Below, one piece after another: positions 37,401 to 45,386 of a DNA stretch of 64,000 nt. Made by a program: the position numbers and the translations under genes. The notes under the pieces were generated by a model. The model saw only the letters and a program-made list of their open reading frames with translations. It had not been told where the DNA came from and searched no databases. The DNA is taken from NCBI RefSeq assembly GCF_003628305.1, contig NZ_RBZM01000013.1, forward strand, positions 1 to 64,000. The letters run 5' to 3'. Numbering within the stretch: position 1 is the first letter of the stretch; each line of letters starts with the position of its first letter. Origin of the DNA: Cohnella endophytica. Lineage in GTDB: Bacteria; Bacillota; Bacilli; Paenibacillales; Paenibacillaceae.

Positions 37401-39568
37401 GTATGGCCTGTTTTTTCCAGATTTCCTGCATTACCCTGCACGACGACGGAACTACCGAACTCCTGGCTGCCGCCGGCTGGCACGCTGCCCCCCGTGTTCC
37501 CGTTGCCGTTATAGATAACTCGGTAGCTATTAATGATCCACTTCGCGTACAGCTTGAAGTCGGTTGCGCCGATCGGCGTTGTGAACGAGTATGGAATAAG
37601 CAAATTAATATCCGCATGCCAACCGCCGAACGTATAGCCCGTCCTCGACGGATCGCTTGGCGCGCTGACCGCTTGACCGAAGTCCACGGTCTGGCTGCTT
37701 ACGTTCGAACCGCCTTTGCTATCGAAGCTCACGGTATAGCTGTTCGCCGTCCATTGCGCGTACAATGTCACGTCCGCCGCGCCGATCGTGAAATTCGCCG
37801 TTCCGTTCGCCGCGTAGCTCGTTCCGCTGCCGTCCGCCTTCGTATTCCATCCCGCGAACGTATAGCCTGTACGGGCGAGATTTCCGGAGTTTCCGGACAC
37901 CGTGATGCTCGTATTGTAGACAGGGTTGCCTGCAGCCGGCGCGCTGCCGGCGTCATTGCCGTTACCGTTGTAAGTAACCGCGTAGCTTTTGATCTTCCAC
38001 TTCGCGTATAGCGCAATGTCGGAATCGCCGATCGGAGTCCCGAACGCATAAGGCGTTTGCAAATTTTCGTCCGCGTACCAGCCGTCGAACGTATGTCCCA
38101 ATCTCGCAGGATCGCTAGGCCGCACTACCGCGCCGCCATAGCTAACGATCTGCGCGCCTATTGCCGAACCGCCGTTACTAATGAAGCTAACGCTATATTT
38201 GTTGATGTCCCACTTCGCATATAGCGTCGCGTCTGCTTTATCGAACGTATACGAAGTTCCCGGCAAGTAGCTCGTTCCGCTTCCGTCCGCTTTCGTGTTC
38301 CACCCCGCGAACGTATGGCCCGTCTTCAACAAGCTCCCCGTATTATTCATTACCGTCGCGCTAGTGCGATTGTCGTATACGCCGCCGTCTACCGGAACCG
38401 TTCCGCCCGTGCTGTTGTTGGCCGCGTAAGTAATGTTGTAGCGGATAACCAACTTCGCTACCGATAACTTACTGGCTGACGTTGCTACGTAGAGCGTACC
38501 GTCATAAGCATCCAACGACGGGGAGGATGATAGATTGAAATCGACGCCAACCTTTTCCCAACCGCTCTCGTTCGGTCTTTTGACGACAACCTTGCTTTGA
38601 TCATAGTAGGCGACATAAGGAACGCCATCGAGTACATACACTGATGTTGCAGAGATACTGCTATTCCAAAATGGACCGTTGCCAACCGTCACCCAGCTTC
38701 CTGACTCCGCATCGAGTTTCTTCATGACAGAATAGAAATTGGGAATAGCCATATAGTAATAGGCTACATACGGGGTACCATGGTCCACGTATAACGATAA
38801 ATAGTTTGCGCTCGTGCTGCCCGAGAACGTGTCGTTCCCTACCTGTGTCCAACCGTTAGCGTCATCGTACTTCATCACCGTGCCCTTCCATGAATTTGCA
38901 CCGTCCGTATAGGCGACATAAGGGGTCCCACCGTCTATATACAGCGATACGTTCCCTGCCGATGCCGGCGAAACCGCGGCGCCGCCTACCGTTTCCCAAC
39001 TGCCGTTATTTAATTTCTTTACCGTTGCTCTGCCGGAATTCGCGCCGTCCGAATAGGCGACATAAATCGTGCCGTTATCGATTTTGAGCGATACGTAATC
39101 CGCGGCACCGCCGGAAAAAAAGTCGCCGCCTACTGTTTCCCAATCGCCGCCATTTTGGCACGTCAACACTCTGCCTTTCTTGTTGCTCTGCGACTCGCCA
39201 TCCTGAAACGCGAAATAAGGAATGCCTTGATCGACATCCAACGAGGGATAGGCGGAATTTCTCGTTCCATACTTCATGTTGCATGGCGATTCCCAACTGC
39301 CGCTGGCGCTATTATACTTTTTTACCATGGCCTTGTTGGCGGAACCTCCGTTATCTATGTAACCTACATAAGGAGTGCCGCCTTTTACGCTAAGCGATGT
39401 ACCGACGGCCATACCATCCGAAAAGTTGGCGTTTCCAACCGTCTCCCAACTGTATACCGACGCTTCGGCACGATTTCCGCCATCGGCAAGCAGTCCCAGA
39501 AAGACTGCAATTGCCGCGATCAGGATCGTCGGCTTTGTCATCCATCCTTTTTTCCATATTCCCTTCAT
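34448..39568 (-). CDS. SLH surface protein with ten InlB-type (Listeria-Bacteroides) repeats
   Basis: About 1706 residues. The ATG at 39568 follows GGAGG at seven bases; the TTG at 39583 is upstream of that site. The signal peptide ends near residue 36 (AEAS). Residues about 36-385 are propeller-like, with TPYVAYTDGANS and TPYVGYID repeats. Ten InlB_B/Flg_new-type repeats follow (about 385-1170), each with GYTFAGWNT and LYAQW cores. Units two and four are a shorter subtype (GWYADENL, GWHADINL). Two cadherin-like beta-sandwich domains follow (about 1170-1370), then a juxta-SLH module (FYYDEIKKVWVKV, VDHFTKYAVLAV) shared with the gene at 4905, and three SLH domains. In Listeria such repeats space and present adhesins; here the ligand is unknown. 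The ribokinase gene begins 81 bases downstream. Confidence 0.9.
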   Translation of the reverse strand: MKGIWKKGWMTKPTILIAAIAVFLGLLADGGNRAEASVYSWETVGNANFSDGMAVGTSLSVKGGTPYVGYIDNGGSANKAMVKKYNSASGSWESPCNMKYGTRNSAYPSLDVDQGIPYFAFQDGESQSNKKGRVLTCQNGGDWETVGGDFFSGGAADYVSLKIDNGTIYVAYSDGANSGRATVKKLNNGSWETVGGAAVSPASAGNVSLYIDGGTPYVAYTDGANSWKGTVMKYDDANGWTQVGNDTFSGSTSANYLSLYVDHGTPYVAYYYMAIPNFYSVMKKLDAESGSWVTVGNGPFWNSSISATSVYVLDGVPYVAYYDQSKVVVKRPNESGWEKVGVDFNLSSSPSLDAYDGTLYVATSASKLSVAKLVIRYNITYAANNSTGGTVPVDGGVYDNRTSATVMNNTGSLLKTGHTFAGWNTKADGSGTSYLPGTSYTFDKADATLYAKWDINKYSVSFISNGGSAIGAQIVSYGGAVVRPSDPARLGHTFDGWYADENLQTPYAFGTPIGDSDIALYAKWKIKSYAVTYNGNGNDAGSAPAAGNPVYNTSITVSGNSGNLARTGYTFAGWNTKADGSGTSYAANGTANFTIGAADVTLYAQWTANSYTVSFDSKGGSNVSSQTVDFGQAVSAPSDPSRTGYTFGGWHADINLLIPYSFTTPIGATDFKLYAKWIINSYRVIYNGNGNTGGSVPAGGSQEFGSSVVVQGNAGNLEKTGHTFAGWNTEADGKGTSYKEDDAFTIGAADVTLYAAWSVNRYVVTYDGNGSDGGSVPASGSHDYRSSVAVPNNTGDLTLTGYSFAGWNTEADGSGTRYDVGDTFEMGASDAKLYAMWTINRYSVTYHGNGATSGSAPSDSINHVYDTSVNVMGNTGNLAKTGYTFTGWNTASDGKGTSYAADGAATFTIGADHVTLYAQWTVNSYTLEYRGSDADSGNAPTDSNRYDYNTSVTVKGNTGNLVKKGYTLAGWNTASDGSGTSYAADGAATFTMGAGDVALYAQWTINSYTVAYNGNEADSGIAPIDGNRYDYNTNVIVMGNTGDLEKTGYTFGGWNTAPDGSGTSYAADGTATFKIDAGGATLYAQWIANSYSIGYNGNGAESGNVPSVSSHDYNTRVTVPGNAGNLKKTGYAFAGWNTANDGSGTSYAAGSTFSMVSGDLTLYAQWLSSNAMLADLSVDQGQLSPTFSQSILNYSLELDYTETEISLSLTIADSSQAISVTGAAYQSETGGVYSYRASELNFGPTPIRIAVTAQDGTVNTYTITVNRVSGNNADLDGLLLSSGTLSPVFKSERTDYVSNVANGVSSLTATATASDLRATITVNGKSVVNGQSSDVIDLEIGDNPVTVEVTARDGTMKSYTVIVKRASGNSGGGGGGMPNSDKVIAADGQLTLPVGREGEVRLGDAVTVTIPAGASAKELKITIEQVTNTQNLVLNGAVLASPVYEILKNFSENFSKPVTLTLAFDPASLKSNQRAAVFYYDEIKKVWVKVGGKVNGSFITVDVDHFTKYAVLAVESTQEVPGNSAVPTDFTDISGHWAEAKIKQAVSDGIVTGYPNGTFKPGSTVTRAEFAVMLMNALKPQTEGAELTFADTAKIGAWAQKAVAQAVQAGIIHGYRDGTFRPNAEITRAEMAVMVASALKLSIESNNATDFADDKNIPSWAKGAAAAIKKLGIIEGKGTNVFDPNGRTTRAEAITVLLRMLAQQSN

Positions 39569-39665
39569 TCCTAAACCTCCCAATTGAATGCAACTCCGAT
39601 TCTAGCATCCGTTTTTCTCGGCATGTTTCTCGTCAGCTCGACTTGATCAACCTTTAATTTACATG

Positions 39666-39685
39666 GGCTAACTTTAGGTAAACTG
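39666..39685. promoter_or_regulatory. Direct-repeat motif upstream of the InlB-repeat SLH gene
   Basis: GGCTAACTTT is followed by AGGTAAACTG. The second half and the spacing match the motif at 26918-26937, and the distance to the start (98-117 bases) is similar. A partly cre-like GAAAGCGCTTC palindrome lies next to it at about 39689-39701. Confidence 0.35.
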
Positions 39686-39736
39686 AAAAGAAAGCGCTTC
39701 ATGTGAGGTTGTTGAGATATTCACGACGAAAACGCA

Positions 39737-39773
39737 AAGAAAACGACTCTCCCATGACTGGAAAAGCCGTTTC
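39737..39773 (-). terminator. Terminator of the cohesin-SLH gene
   Basis: AAACGGCT pairs with AGTCGTTT (one G-U) around a 16-base loop, followed by TCTTTG on the minus strand, about 40 bases past the stop at 39812. Confidence 0.65.
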
Positions 39774-39811
39774 TTATTCCAAACGATCATTCAATTTGTC
39801 GATCAAAAGTT

Positions 39812-41680
39812 TTATGAATTGATTAATTGCGCCTGAACCAACATCCTTCTGATCATAACGGCCGACTCCGCTCGCGTTATCTGCTGAGCTGGCAACAGCT
39901 TATTGTCCGTGCCTTGAGTGATGCCCATTTCGATTGCGGATGCGACACCCGTACGCGCCCAATCACCGATGCCGGCGTGGTCCGTAAATCTTTCAAGCAA
40001 CTTATCCGTCTCGTCTGCCGTTGCTGGCTTCAGATTGGCAATCGCGGCAGCCCTGCTCAGGAGGACCATCGCTTCTGCCCGGGAAACTTTGGCGTTCGGA
40101 CGAAACGTTCCGTTCGGATAACCTTCGATCAAACCGTAAGAAGCCGCAGTAACGACATCATCCCGGAACCAATCGTGATCGCCGACGTCCGCGAAGCGAA
40201 TCCGCGCCCCCTCTTTCCCTTCGTGCAAACCGAGAGCTCGAACCAGAACCGCGGTTAATTCAGCGCGCGATATCGTCCGATCCGGTGCGAATGTCTCATC
40301 AGTTATTCCTTGAATAACGAGTCGCGATGCCAGGTCGTTAATTTCATTGCGCGCCCAATGCGACTTCGTATCGGCGAACGTTTTCGGATTCCAGACCACC
40401 GTATAGGTACTGTTAGTGAGACTGTTGATTAAAGCGTAATAATGTCCGTTGATTTGCGTTATCTTCGTCGGAACATGAACCAGTTTACCTTTTTCGTTTA
40501 GAACGACGCCGGTTGTAATTCGGCTGGGATCAATATCGTTCGGCAAAGCGACAGCGCGTTCCACATAACGATTGAACTGGCTAACTTCAGTGGACTGCCC
40601 GTTATAACTTGCCGTTATTCGGAACTCGACCGGAGGGACGATCACGTTCATGCCGCCGCTTGCAGCCGCACTGTCTACAAGCAACGTTCGATCAGGCTCG
40701 GTCCCTGCGATGATAATGCTGATCTTGATATCCTGAAGCGGAATTTGTTTGCCGAACGCCGAGGCGACAGCGTCGATGTTGATCTGGTCGGCAGACAGCG
40801 TATAGTTGGCGCGGCTCGTTCGAACTGCCACCGTTGCCCCCTGGTTCTCCATCGCTTTAACCAGCTTGCCGTTCAACTCGCCTATGACCGCCGCGTTTGA
40901 TTCGTCAACGGGAAGCAACAACGTCTTCAACCGGTTGTCGTTCAGCTGCTGCATCACCTTGTCCTCGTCGACATGAATCGTAATTACCGTCCGGTCGTTC
41001 ACTTTCGTTCTGGTCATCGTCGCCGAGTCAGGTTGCTCCTGGCCGTTGACGATGACTTTCACCTTGCTCGACTCGTCAGGCGCAGGGGCGGTAGAGGGCC
41101 CCGCGGCAGGCGATACCGTTACTTTGCCTTCCGTGACTTGCACGTTCAGTTTGTGCATGTCCGCATCGGTAAACGTCAGGTTCGAAATATCGCTTCTGTC
41201 AACCGACAGCGCCTTTGCGCCGGTCGACGAACTGCCTTTCACCTTCGCCCGAATCTTAAACAGCTCGCGCGCGGCTGCAATCGGCCGGTCGCCTCCGGTT
41301 GCATCCGCCCAGATCGCGCGAATCCAACCTTCCTCGTTGTTGACTGCCGAACGAAAACAGCCTTCCTCGGCGACGGCGCAATCTTCCCCACCGCTCCCAT
41401 AGCTTGGCGAGACGCTTAGGGCTTCCAACGCCGACTTATCAAAATTGATCTGTATTCCATAGGACCCGATACCGGGCACCGGTTGTCCGATGGACACCGG
41501 AATCTGTATCTCCTGACCGATTAGGGCGGAAACATTGCCGATCGTCACTTGCAGTGGTTCGTCGGACCTGGCCGATGCCTTCGGAATCGAGGGAAGCGCA
41601 AGCGAGATAAGCAGTAGGATTACAAGCGCAAGACGAAAACGAATAGTAGTTGGGACGAGCTTTCTCTTCATAAGCATCAT
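39812..41680 (-). CDS. SLH-anchored cohesin-domain protein
   Basis: 622 residues. The ATG at 41680 follows GGAGG at six bases. A signal peptide ends near residue 38 (KASA). Residues about 42-190 match a cohesin fold: LQVTIGNVSALIGQEIQIPV at the first strands, GIGSYGIQINFDKSALEALS, and a LFKIRAKVKG strand near the end. A Pro/Ala linker follows. A juxta-SLH module (about 205-430: VIGELNGKLVK, INSLTNSTYTVVWNP) is shared with the genes at 49833 and 60729. Three SLH domains end the protein. In cellulosomes a cohesin binds a dockerin through calcium. The gene immediately upstream encodes a dockerin, 50 bases away with no terminator between, so the two are probably co-transcribed. This protein would be the wall-side receptor. 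Confidence 0.88.
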   Translation of the reverse strand: MMLMKRKLVPTTIRFRLALVILLLISLALPSIPKASARSDEPLQVTIGNVSALIGQEIQIPVSIGQPVPGIGSYGIQINFDKSALEALSVSPSYGSGGEDCAVAEEGCFRSAVNNEEGWIRAIWADATGGDRPIAAARELFKIRAKVKGSSSTGAKALSVDRSDISNLTFTDADMHKLNVQVTEGKVTVSPAAGPSTAPAPDESSKVKVIVNGQEQPDSATMTRTKVNDRTVITIHVDEDKVMQQLNDNRLKTLLLPVDESNAAVIGELNGKLVKAMENQGATVAVRTSRANYTLSADQINIDAVASAFGKQIPLQDIKISIIIAGTEPDRTLLVDSAAASGGMNVIVPPVEFRITASYNGQSTEVSQFNRYVERAVALPNDIDPSRITTGVVLNEKGKLVHVPTKITQINGHYYALINSLTNSTYTVVWNPKTFADTKSHWARNEINDLASRLVIQGITDETFAPDRTISRAELTAVLVRALGLHEGKEGARIRFADVGDHDWFRDDVVTAASYGLIEGYPNGTFRPNAKVSRAEAMVLLSRAAAIANLKPATADETDKLLERFTDHAGIGDWARTGVASAIEMGITQGTDNKLLPAQQITRAESAVMIRRMLVQAQLINS

Positions 41681-41730
41681 TTAAAGCCTCCGTTCTTGAA
41701 TCGTAAATGAATCCTGGCTGAAATCGGGCT

Positions 41731-44700
41731 TTATGGCGTATGGTTGCCGATTTTATTAAACGTGTTAACAGGGTATACATCCCACTGTAAGGGTTCGTAA
41801 ATCTTGGAACCGCCGGCGATGCCCGATTTGCGGACGAGCGTTCCGCCGCTCGCCAGGAAACTTCCCGGACCGGTGGCGTTCGGATCTCCGACGACATCGA
41901 CGACCTGCGATCCTTTTTTGAGCACAAGCGCCTTGAGGTATACATTCGCCGGATAATCGTAAAAGACGTCGGCATTATTAACATATGGATAGCCAGTTGA
42001 AGAAAAGTCTGCGGGTTTCGTCACATCCATAAAATCATCAAAGGCTCTATCGATAATAATATACGGCACCGTCCGAAATATAGGGTGGCCTGATCCGATA
42101 TTGATTTCAGCAACAACCATTTTTGAGGTTGCCGTATTGTACTGATAAACGAACAGCGAATAAGTATCGGCAGGTGCCGGGTTGGGCGAAGCTGCCGTCG
42201 GATAGTACAGCTCTATGGCAACCTGATGGGAGCCCGAACCGCGCAGAAACTCCGAGATGAACATATCCGGCGCAGGCGCCGCGATTTTAAAATTCCAGAC
42301 CGTCTTGTCCGTAATTGCCGCGTTGCCCGCATCGTTTGCCGTGAAAGCTCCCGCATCTACCAGCACGTAATACTCCAGATTGCCGACGAAAGGATTGTGC
42401 TGAATCGTTACCGTGCCGCCGCTGACCGAAACTTTCGTCGTATCGTTTGCCATAATGGTTTCAAACACGCTGTCATTCGCTTTTTTGTATATCGTAATGG
42501 CTTTGCCGGCTGCAGCCGTCACGTTCTTGTCGAATACGAGGGTCAGATTAGCGGCATCGCCAACATCGACGGCATTGTTGGCAGGCGTTGTTCCCGTTAT
42601 ATTCGGGGTCGGTTTCGCTTCCGCCGTAATGGTCATCGTATTCGATGTAAGCGTCTTGCCGCTTGTCAGCGCCGACGGCAGAGCGGTCACGGAAAAGTCC
42701 GTGATCGACGTATCGAAATCCGTGCCGTCGAAGTCAAACAACACAAAGGCTGTATTCGGGTTCATAGTTCCGACCAAATCGATCTCAAGCCCCTGCGGCG
42801 CATGATTTAACCGGAAGTCTTGCTCCTTGATGTCGCTTGAGAAGGTATCGCCCGTAATGTCGAGAATCAAATAGGCGCCGGTCCCCAAATTGCTTTCTAC
42901 CAGCGGTACGCCCGGCGTAGCGCTCAATACTCTGGAATCCAACGACTCGAAGCTCCATGCCGCACCGCCTGTCATGCCGGCAAAACCGTTGCCCGCCGCG
43001 TCTTTTAACGCGCCGCTTTCGATCTCGACGTAATAGCGCTGCAGCTCTGCAAATGCGCTGTGCTGGATCGTCAGAACGCCGCCGCTCACCGTCACTTCGG
43101 AGTCGGTGCCTAGCGTATACGTGGCGAATGCCGAGTTGTCCGACGCATCGCGGATCGTCACCGCTTTGCCGTTGACCGCAATTACCGGTTCGTTAAACGT
43201 CACGCTCAGATCAGCCGTCTTGGAAACTCCGGTAGCGTTGTTCGCTGGCGTCGTAGAGGAAACGAACGGTGCGATCGTATCTTCCGTCGCGAAGCTCCAA
43301 CCCGTCGATCCGTTGAGTCCGGCGAAGTCATTGCCCGCCGCATCCTTGAACGCTCCGGCGTCGATTTCCACGTAGAAGCTTGCCCCGTCCTCCAGATTCG
43401 GACTCTTCAGCGTCACCGTTGCGCCGCTAATGACGACTTCATTCGCGTCATTCGCGGCATAAGTCTTCAGAATGCTGTTATCGGTTGCGCGGCGAATGAG
43501 AATCGTTTTGCCGGCGACCGCCACTACGGGCTTGGAGAAGGTAACCGTCAGATCGTCCGACCGATTTACGCCGGTCCCGCCATTATCCGGCGTCGTCGAA
43601 TCGACCGTCGGCGCGGTCAGATCGGGCACCGTAAACGTCCACGCCGCATTGCCGCTTAAACCTGCAAAAGAGTTGCCGCTGACATCCTCGAAAGCTCCGC
43701 TTTCGATTTCAATATAGTACGAGCTTTTCTCGTCCAGACCCGGATTCTGAATGGTCACGGTCGTGCCCGCTACGATTACCTTGGAGTTGTCGTTCGCTTC
43801 ATATGAAGCTTTCACGCTGTCATCGGCTTTGTCACGAATGGATAACCATTTGCCTGCGACCGCAACGACAGGCTTATTAAACGTCAAACTGAAATCTGCC
43901 GTCTTGTCGACGGTCATCCCCTGGTTGACAGGAGTTGTCGATATTGCGACCGGCGCCGCAACGTCCTTCGTCATGAAGCTCCAAGAGGACTCGAGGTTAA
44001 GACCGGCGAACTCGTTGCCCGCCAAATCCAGGAACGCTCCGGCATCGATCTCCACATAATAGGAGGTCTCTCCGTCCAGCCCCGGATTCAGGAAGACGAC
44101 GGTCCGACCGCTAATCGTCACGTTAGTCGTATCATTGGCGGCATACGTCCTCACCGCGACGTTATCCGCCGAGCGGCGAACGATGATCGATTTTCCGTCG
44201 GCAGCTTCAACCGGCTCGCTAAAAGTCGCCGAAAGCGAAGCGTTCAAATCCACTTTCGCCGCACCGGCTGCAGGTATAGTCGATGCCAATACCGGAGGAG
44301 TCGTATCCAGGACTAGGCTACCGGTGGCTGCCACCACGGCAGAGCCCGCGGCGCCTTTCGCATCGACCGGAGTAACGGCGAAAAATAAATATTGACCCAC
44401 ATCCGCATCTTGAACCGTATATTGGTTGCCAGTCGCCCCGGCAATCGTCGTTTTGCCGATGCCGTCCGCTTGCGAACCGCGATACCATTGATAAGCGGAG
44501 TTGCTTTCGGCATCGTTCTCGGGATCAAGATAACGATAAGTTCCCGTCAGAGCTTGTCCGGTCTGAATGGTTCCCGAAATGGCGGCCTGTTCGGCGACCG
44601 GAGCATCATTGACGTCGGACAACGAGACGAGGAATTTCACGCCTCCGGTTACTGGCGTTTTGCCGACGTAGCTGTTCATTAGCAGAATCGCGTCCGCGGA

Positions 44701-45228
44701 CGTGATCTGGCCGTCGCGGTTGATGTCGAGCCGATTTTTCTCCTCGTCGGTCGTCGTAAGCTTCGAGTTTACGACTTTATTAATATAAAGCACGTCTGCC
44801 GAGGTAAGCACCCCATCGCCGTCCGTATCGCCGAGAAGCGTCACTTTCATCTGGAGATGGTCGGTGAGTGCCGACGAGGATGCTTCCGTTCCGGTTATAG
44901 CCAAACGCGTCGTTCCCGTTGACTTCACCTGAACGCGAACCGTGCCGTCAGCCGCGGAAGCTACGGCAATAGACGGGTTATCCGTCGTAGCCGTAACGTT
45001 TACCGAACCGGTCAACTGCGGATAATGATTTCCTGCTTCGAACGAGAAGGAATCCAACGCAACGGCAATCGGCGCGGCAATCCATCCTACGTTGCTCATG
45101 ACCGGCGGTGCTATCCCATTAGGAAGCGGGGTCGCTCGAGCCACAGGCGGAAAGGCAAGCGCGATGGCGAGCAGCAGCGCGAATCCGGCGCTGCGTCTCT
45201 TACGTAGACGAGTTAATGTTTTAATCAT
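41731..45228 (-). CDS. Secreted dockerin protein with five SbsA-type Ig domains and a lamin-tail-like domain
   Basis: 1165 residues. The ATG at 45228 follows AAAGGGAC. The signal peptide ends near residue 32 (ARA). A Big2-like domain (about 55-130) leads to a type I dockerin (about 132-192) with two calcium-binding repeats: DTDGDGVLTSAD and DINRDGQITSAD. An Ig-like unit then precedes SbsA-type Ig domains (four at about 310-760, a fifth at about 870-975), each with LT.TF.KPV...GK..IR. The C-terminal part (about 980-1160) resembles a lamin-tail domain: DMFISEFLRGSGSHQVAIEL and SQVVDVVGDPN. It has no SLH domain, so wall retention would depend on its dockerin meeting the cohesin encoded 50 bases downstream. 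Confidence 0.88.
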   Translation of the reverse strand: MIKTLTRLRKRRSAGFALLLAIALAFPPVARATPLPNGIAPPVMSNVGWIAAPIAVALDSFSFEAGNHYPQLTGSVNVTATTDNPSIAVASAADGTVRVQVKSTGTTRLAITGTEASSSALTDHLQMKVTLLGDTDGDGVLTSADVLYINKVVNSKLTTTDEEKNRLDINRDGQITSADAILLMNSYVGKTPVTGGVKFLVSLSDVNDAPVAEQAAISGTIQTGQALTGTYRYLDPENDAESNSAYQWYRGSQADGIGKTTIAGATGNQYTVQDADVGQYLFFAVTPVDAKGAAGSAVVAATGSLVLDTTPPVLASTIPAAGAAKVDLNASLSATFSEPVEAADGKSIIVRRSADNVAVRTYAANDTTNVTISGRTVVFLNPGLDGETSYYVEIDAGAFLDLAGNEFAGLNLESSWSFMTKDVAAPVAISTTPVNQGMTVDKTADFSLTFNKPVVAVAGKWLSIRDKADDSVKASYEANDNSKVIVAGTTVTIQNPGLDEKSSYYIEIESGAFEDVSGNSFAGLSGNAAWTFTVPDLTAPTVDSTTPDNGGTGVNRSDDLTVTFSKPVVAVAGKTILIRRATDNSILKTYAANDANEVVISGATVTLKSPNLEDGASFYVEIDAGAFKDAAGNDFAGLNGSTGWSFATEDTIAPFVSSTTPANNATGVSKTADLSVTFNEPVIAVNGKAVTIRDASDNSAFATYTLGTDSEVTVSGGVLTIQHSAFAELQRYYVEIESGALKDAAGNGFAGMTGGAAWSFESLDSRVLSATPGVPLVESNLGTGAYLILDITGDTFSSDIKEQDFRLNHAPQGLEIDLVGTMNPNTAFVLFDFDGTDFDTSITDFSVTALPSALTSGKTLTSNTMTITAEAKPTPNITGTTPANNAVDVGDAANLTLVFDKNVTAAAGKAITIYKKANDSVFETIMANDTTKVSVSGGTVTIQHNPFVGNLEYYVLVDAGAFTANDAGNAAITDKTVWNFKIAAPAPDMFISEFLRGSGSHQVAIELYYPTAASPNPAPADTYSLFVYQYNTATSKMVVAEINIGSGHPIFRTVPYIIIDRAFDDFMDVTKPADFSSTGYPYVNNADVFYDYPANVYLKALVLKKGSQVVDVVGDPNATGPGSFLASGGTLVRKSGIAGGSKIYEPLQWDVYPVNTFNKIGNHTP

Positions 45229-45305
45229 AGTACCGTCCCTTTCTTATCATGATGCTTAAACATGAATATTTTTTCGACAAAATCATACATCTTACGACAT
45301 TATAG

Positions 45306-45332
45306 TCCGTGCGATGTTGCAAAAATGTGACA
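45306..45332 (-). promoter_or_regulatory. Shared promoter-type element upstream of the dockerin gene
   Basis: On the minus strand TTTTTGCAACATC is followed eight bases later by TATAAT. The same layout lies upstream of the SLH gene starting at 55946. Position 17 bases before the -10 carries CATTTT, a poor -35, which would fit activator dependence. Confidence 0.4.
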
Positions 45333-45336
45333 AAAA

Positions 45337-45373
45337 GAAAAGGAACCCGATCCACAGGATCACAGGTTCCTTC
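45337..45373 (-). terminator. Terminator of the response regulator gene
   Basis: AAGGAACC and GGTTCCTT form an 8-bp stem, followed by TTCTTTTTG on the minus strand. Confidence 0.8.
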
Positions 45374-45386
45374 GAAAACGATTAGG

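Noticed and set aside
39689..39701. GAAAGCGCTTC as a cre site before the InlB-repeat gene
   Set aside because: The core matches, but the outer positions deviate in about four places from the cre consensus, so it is noted only as partly cre-like.
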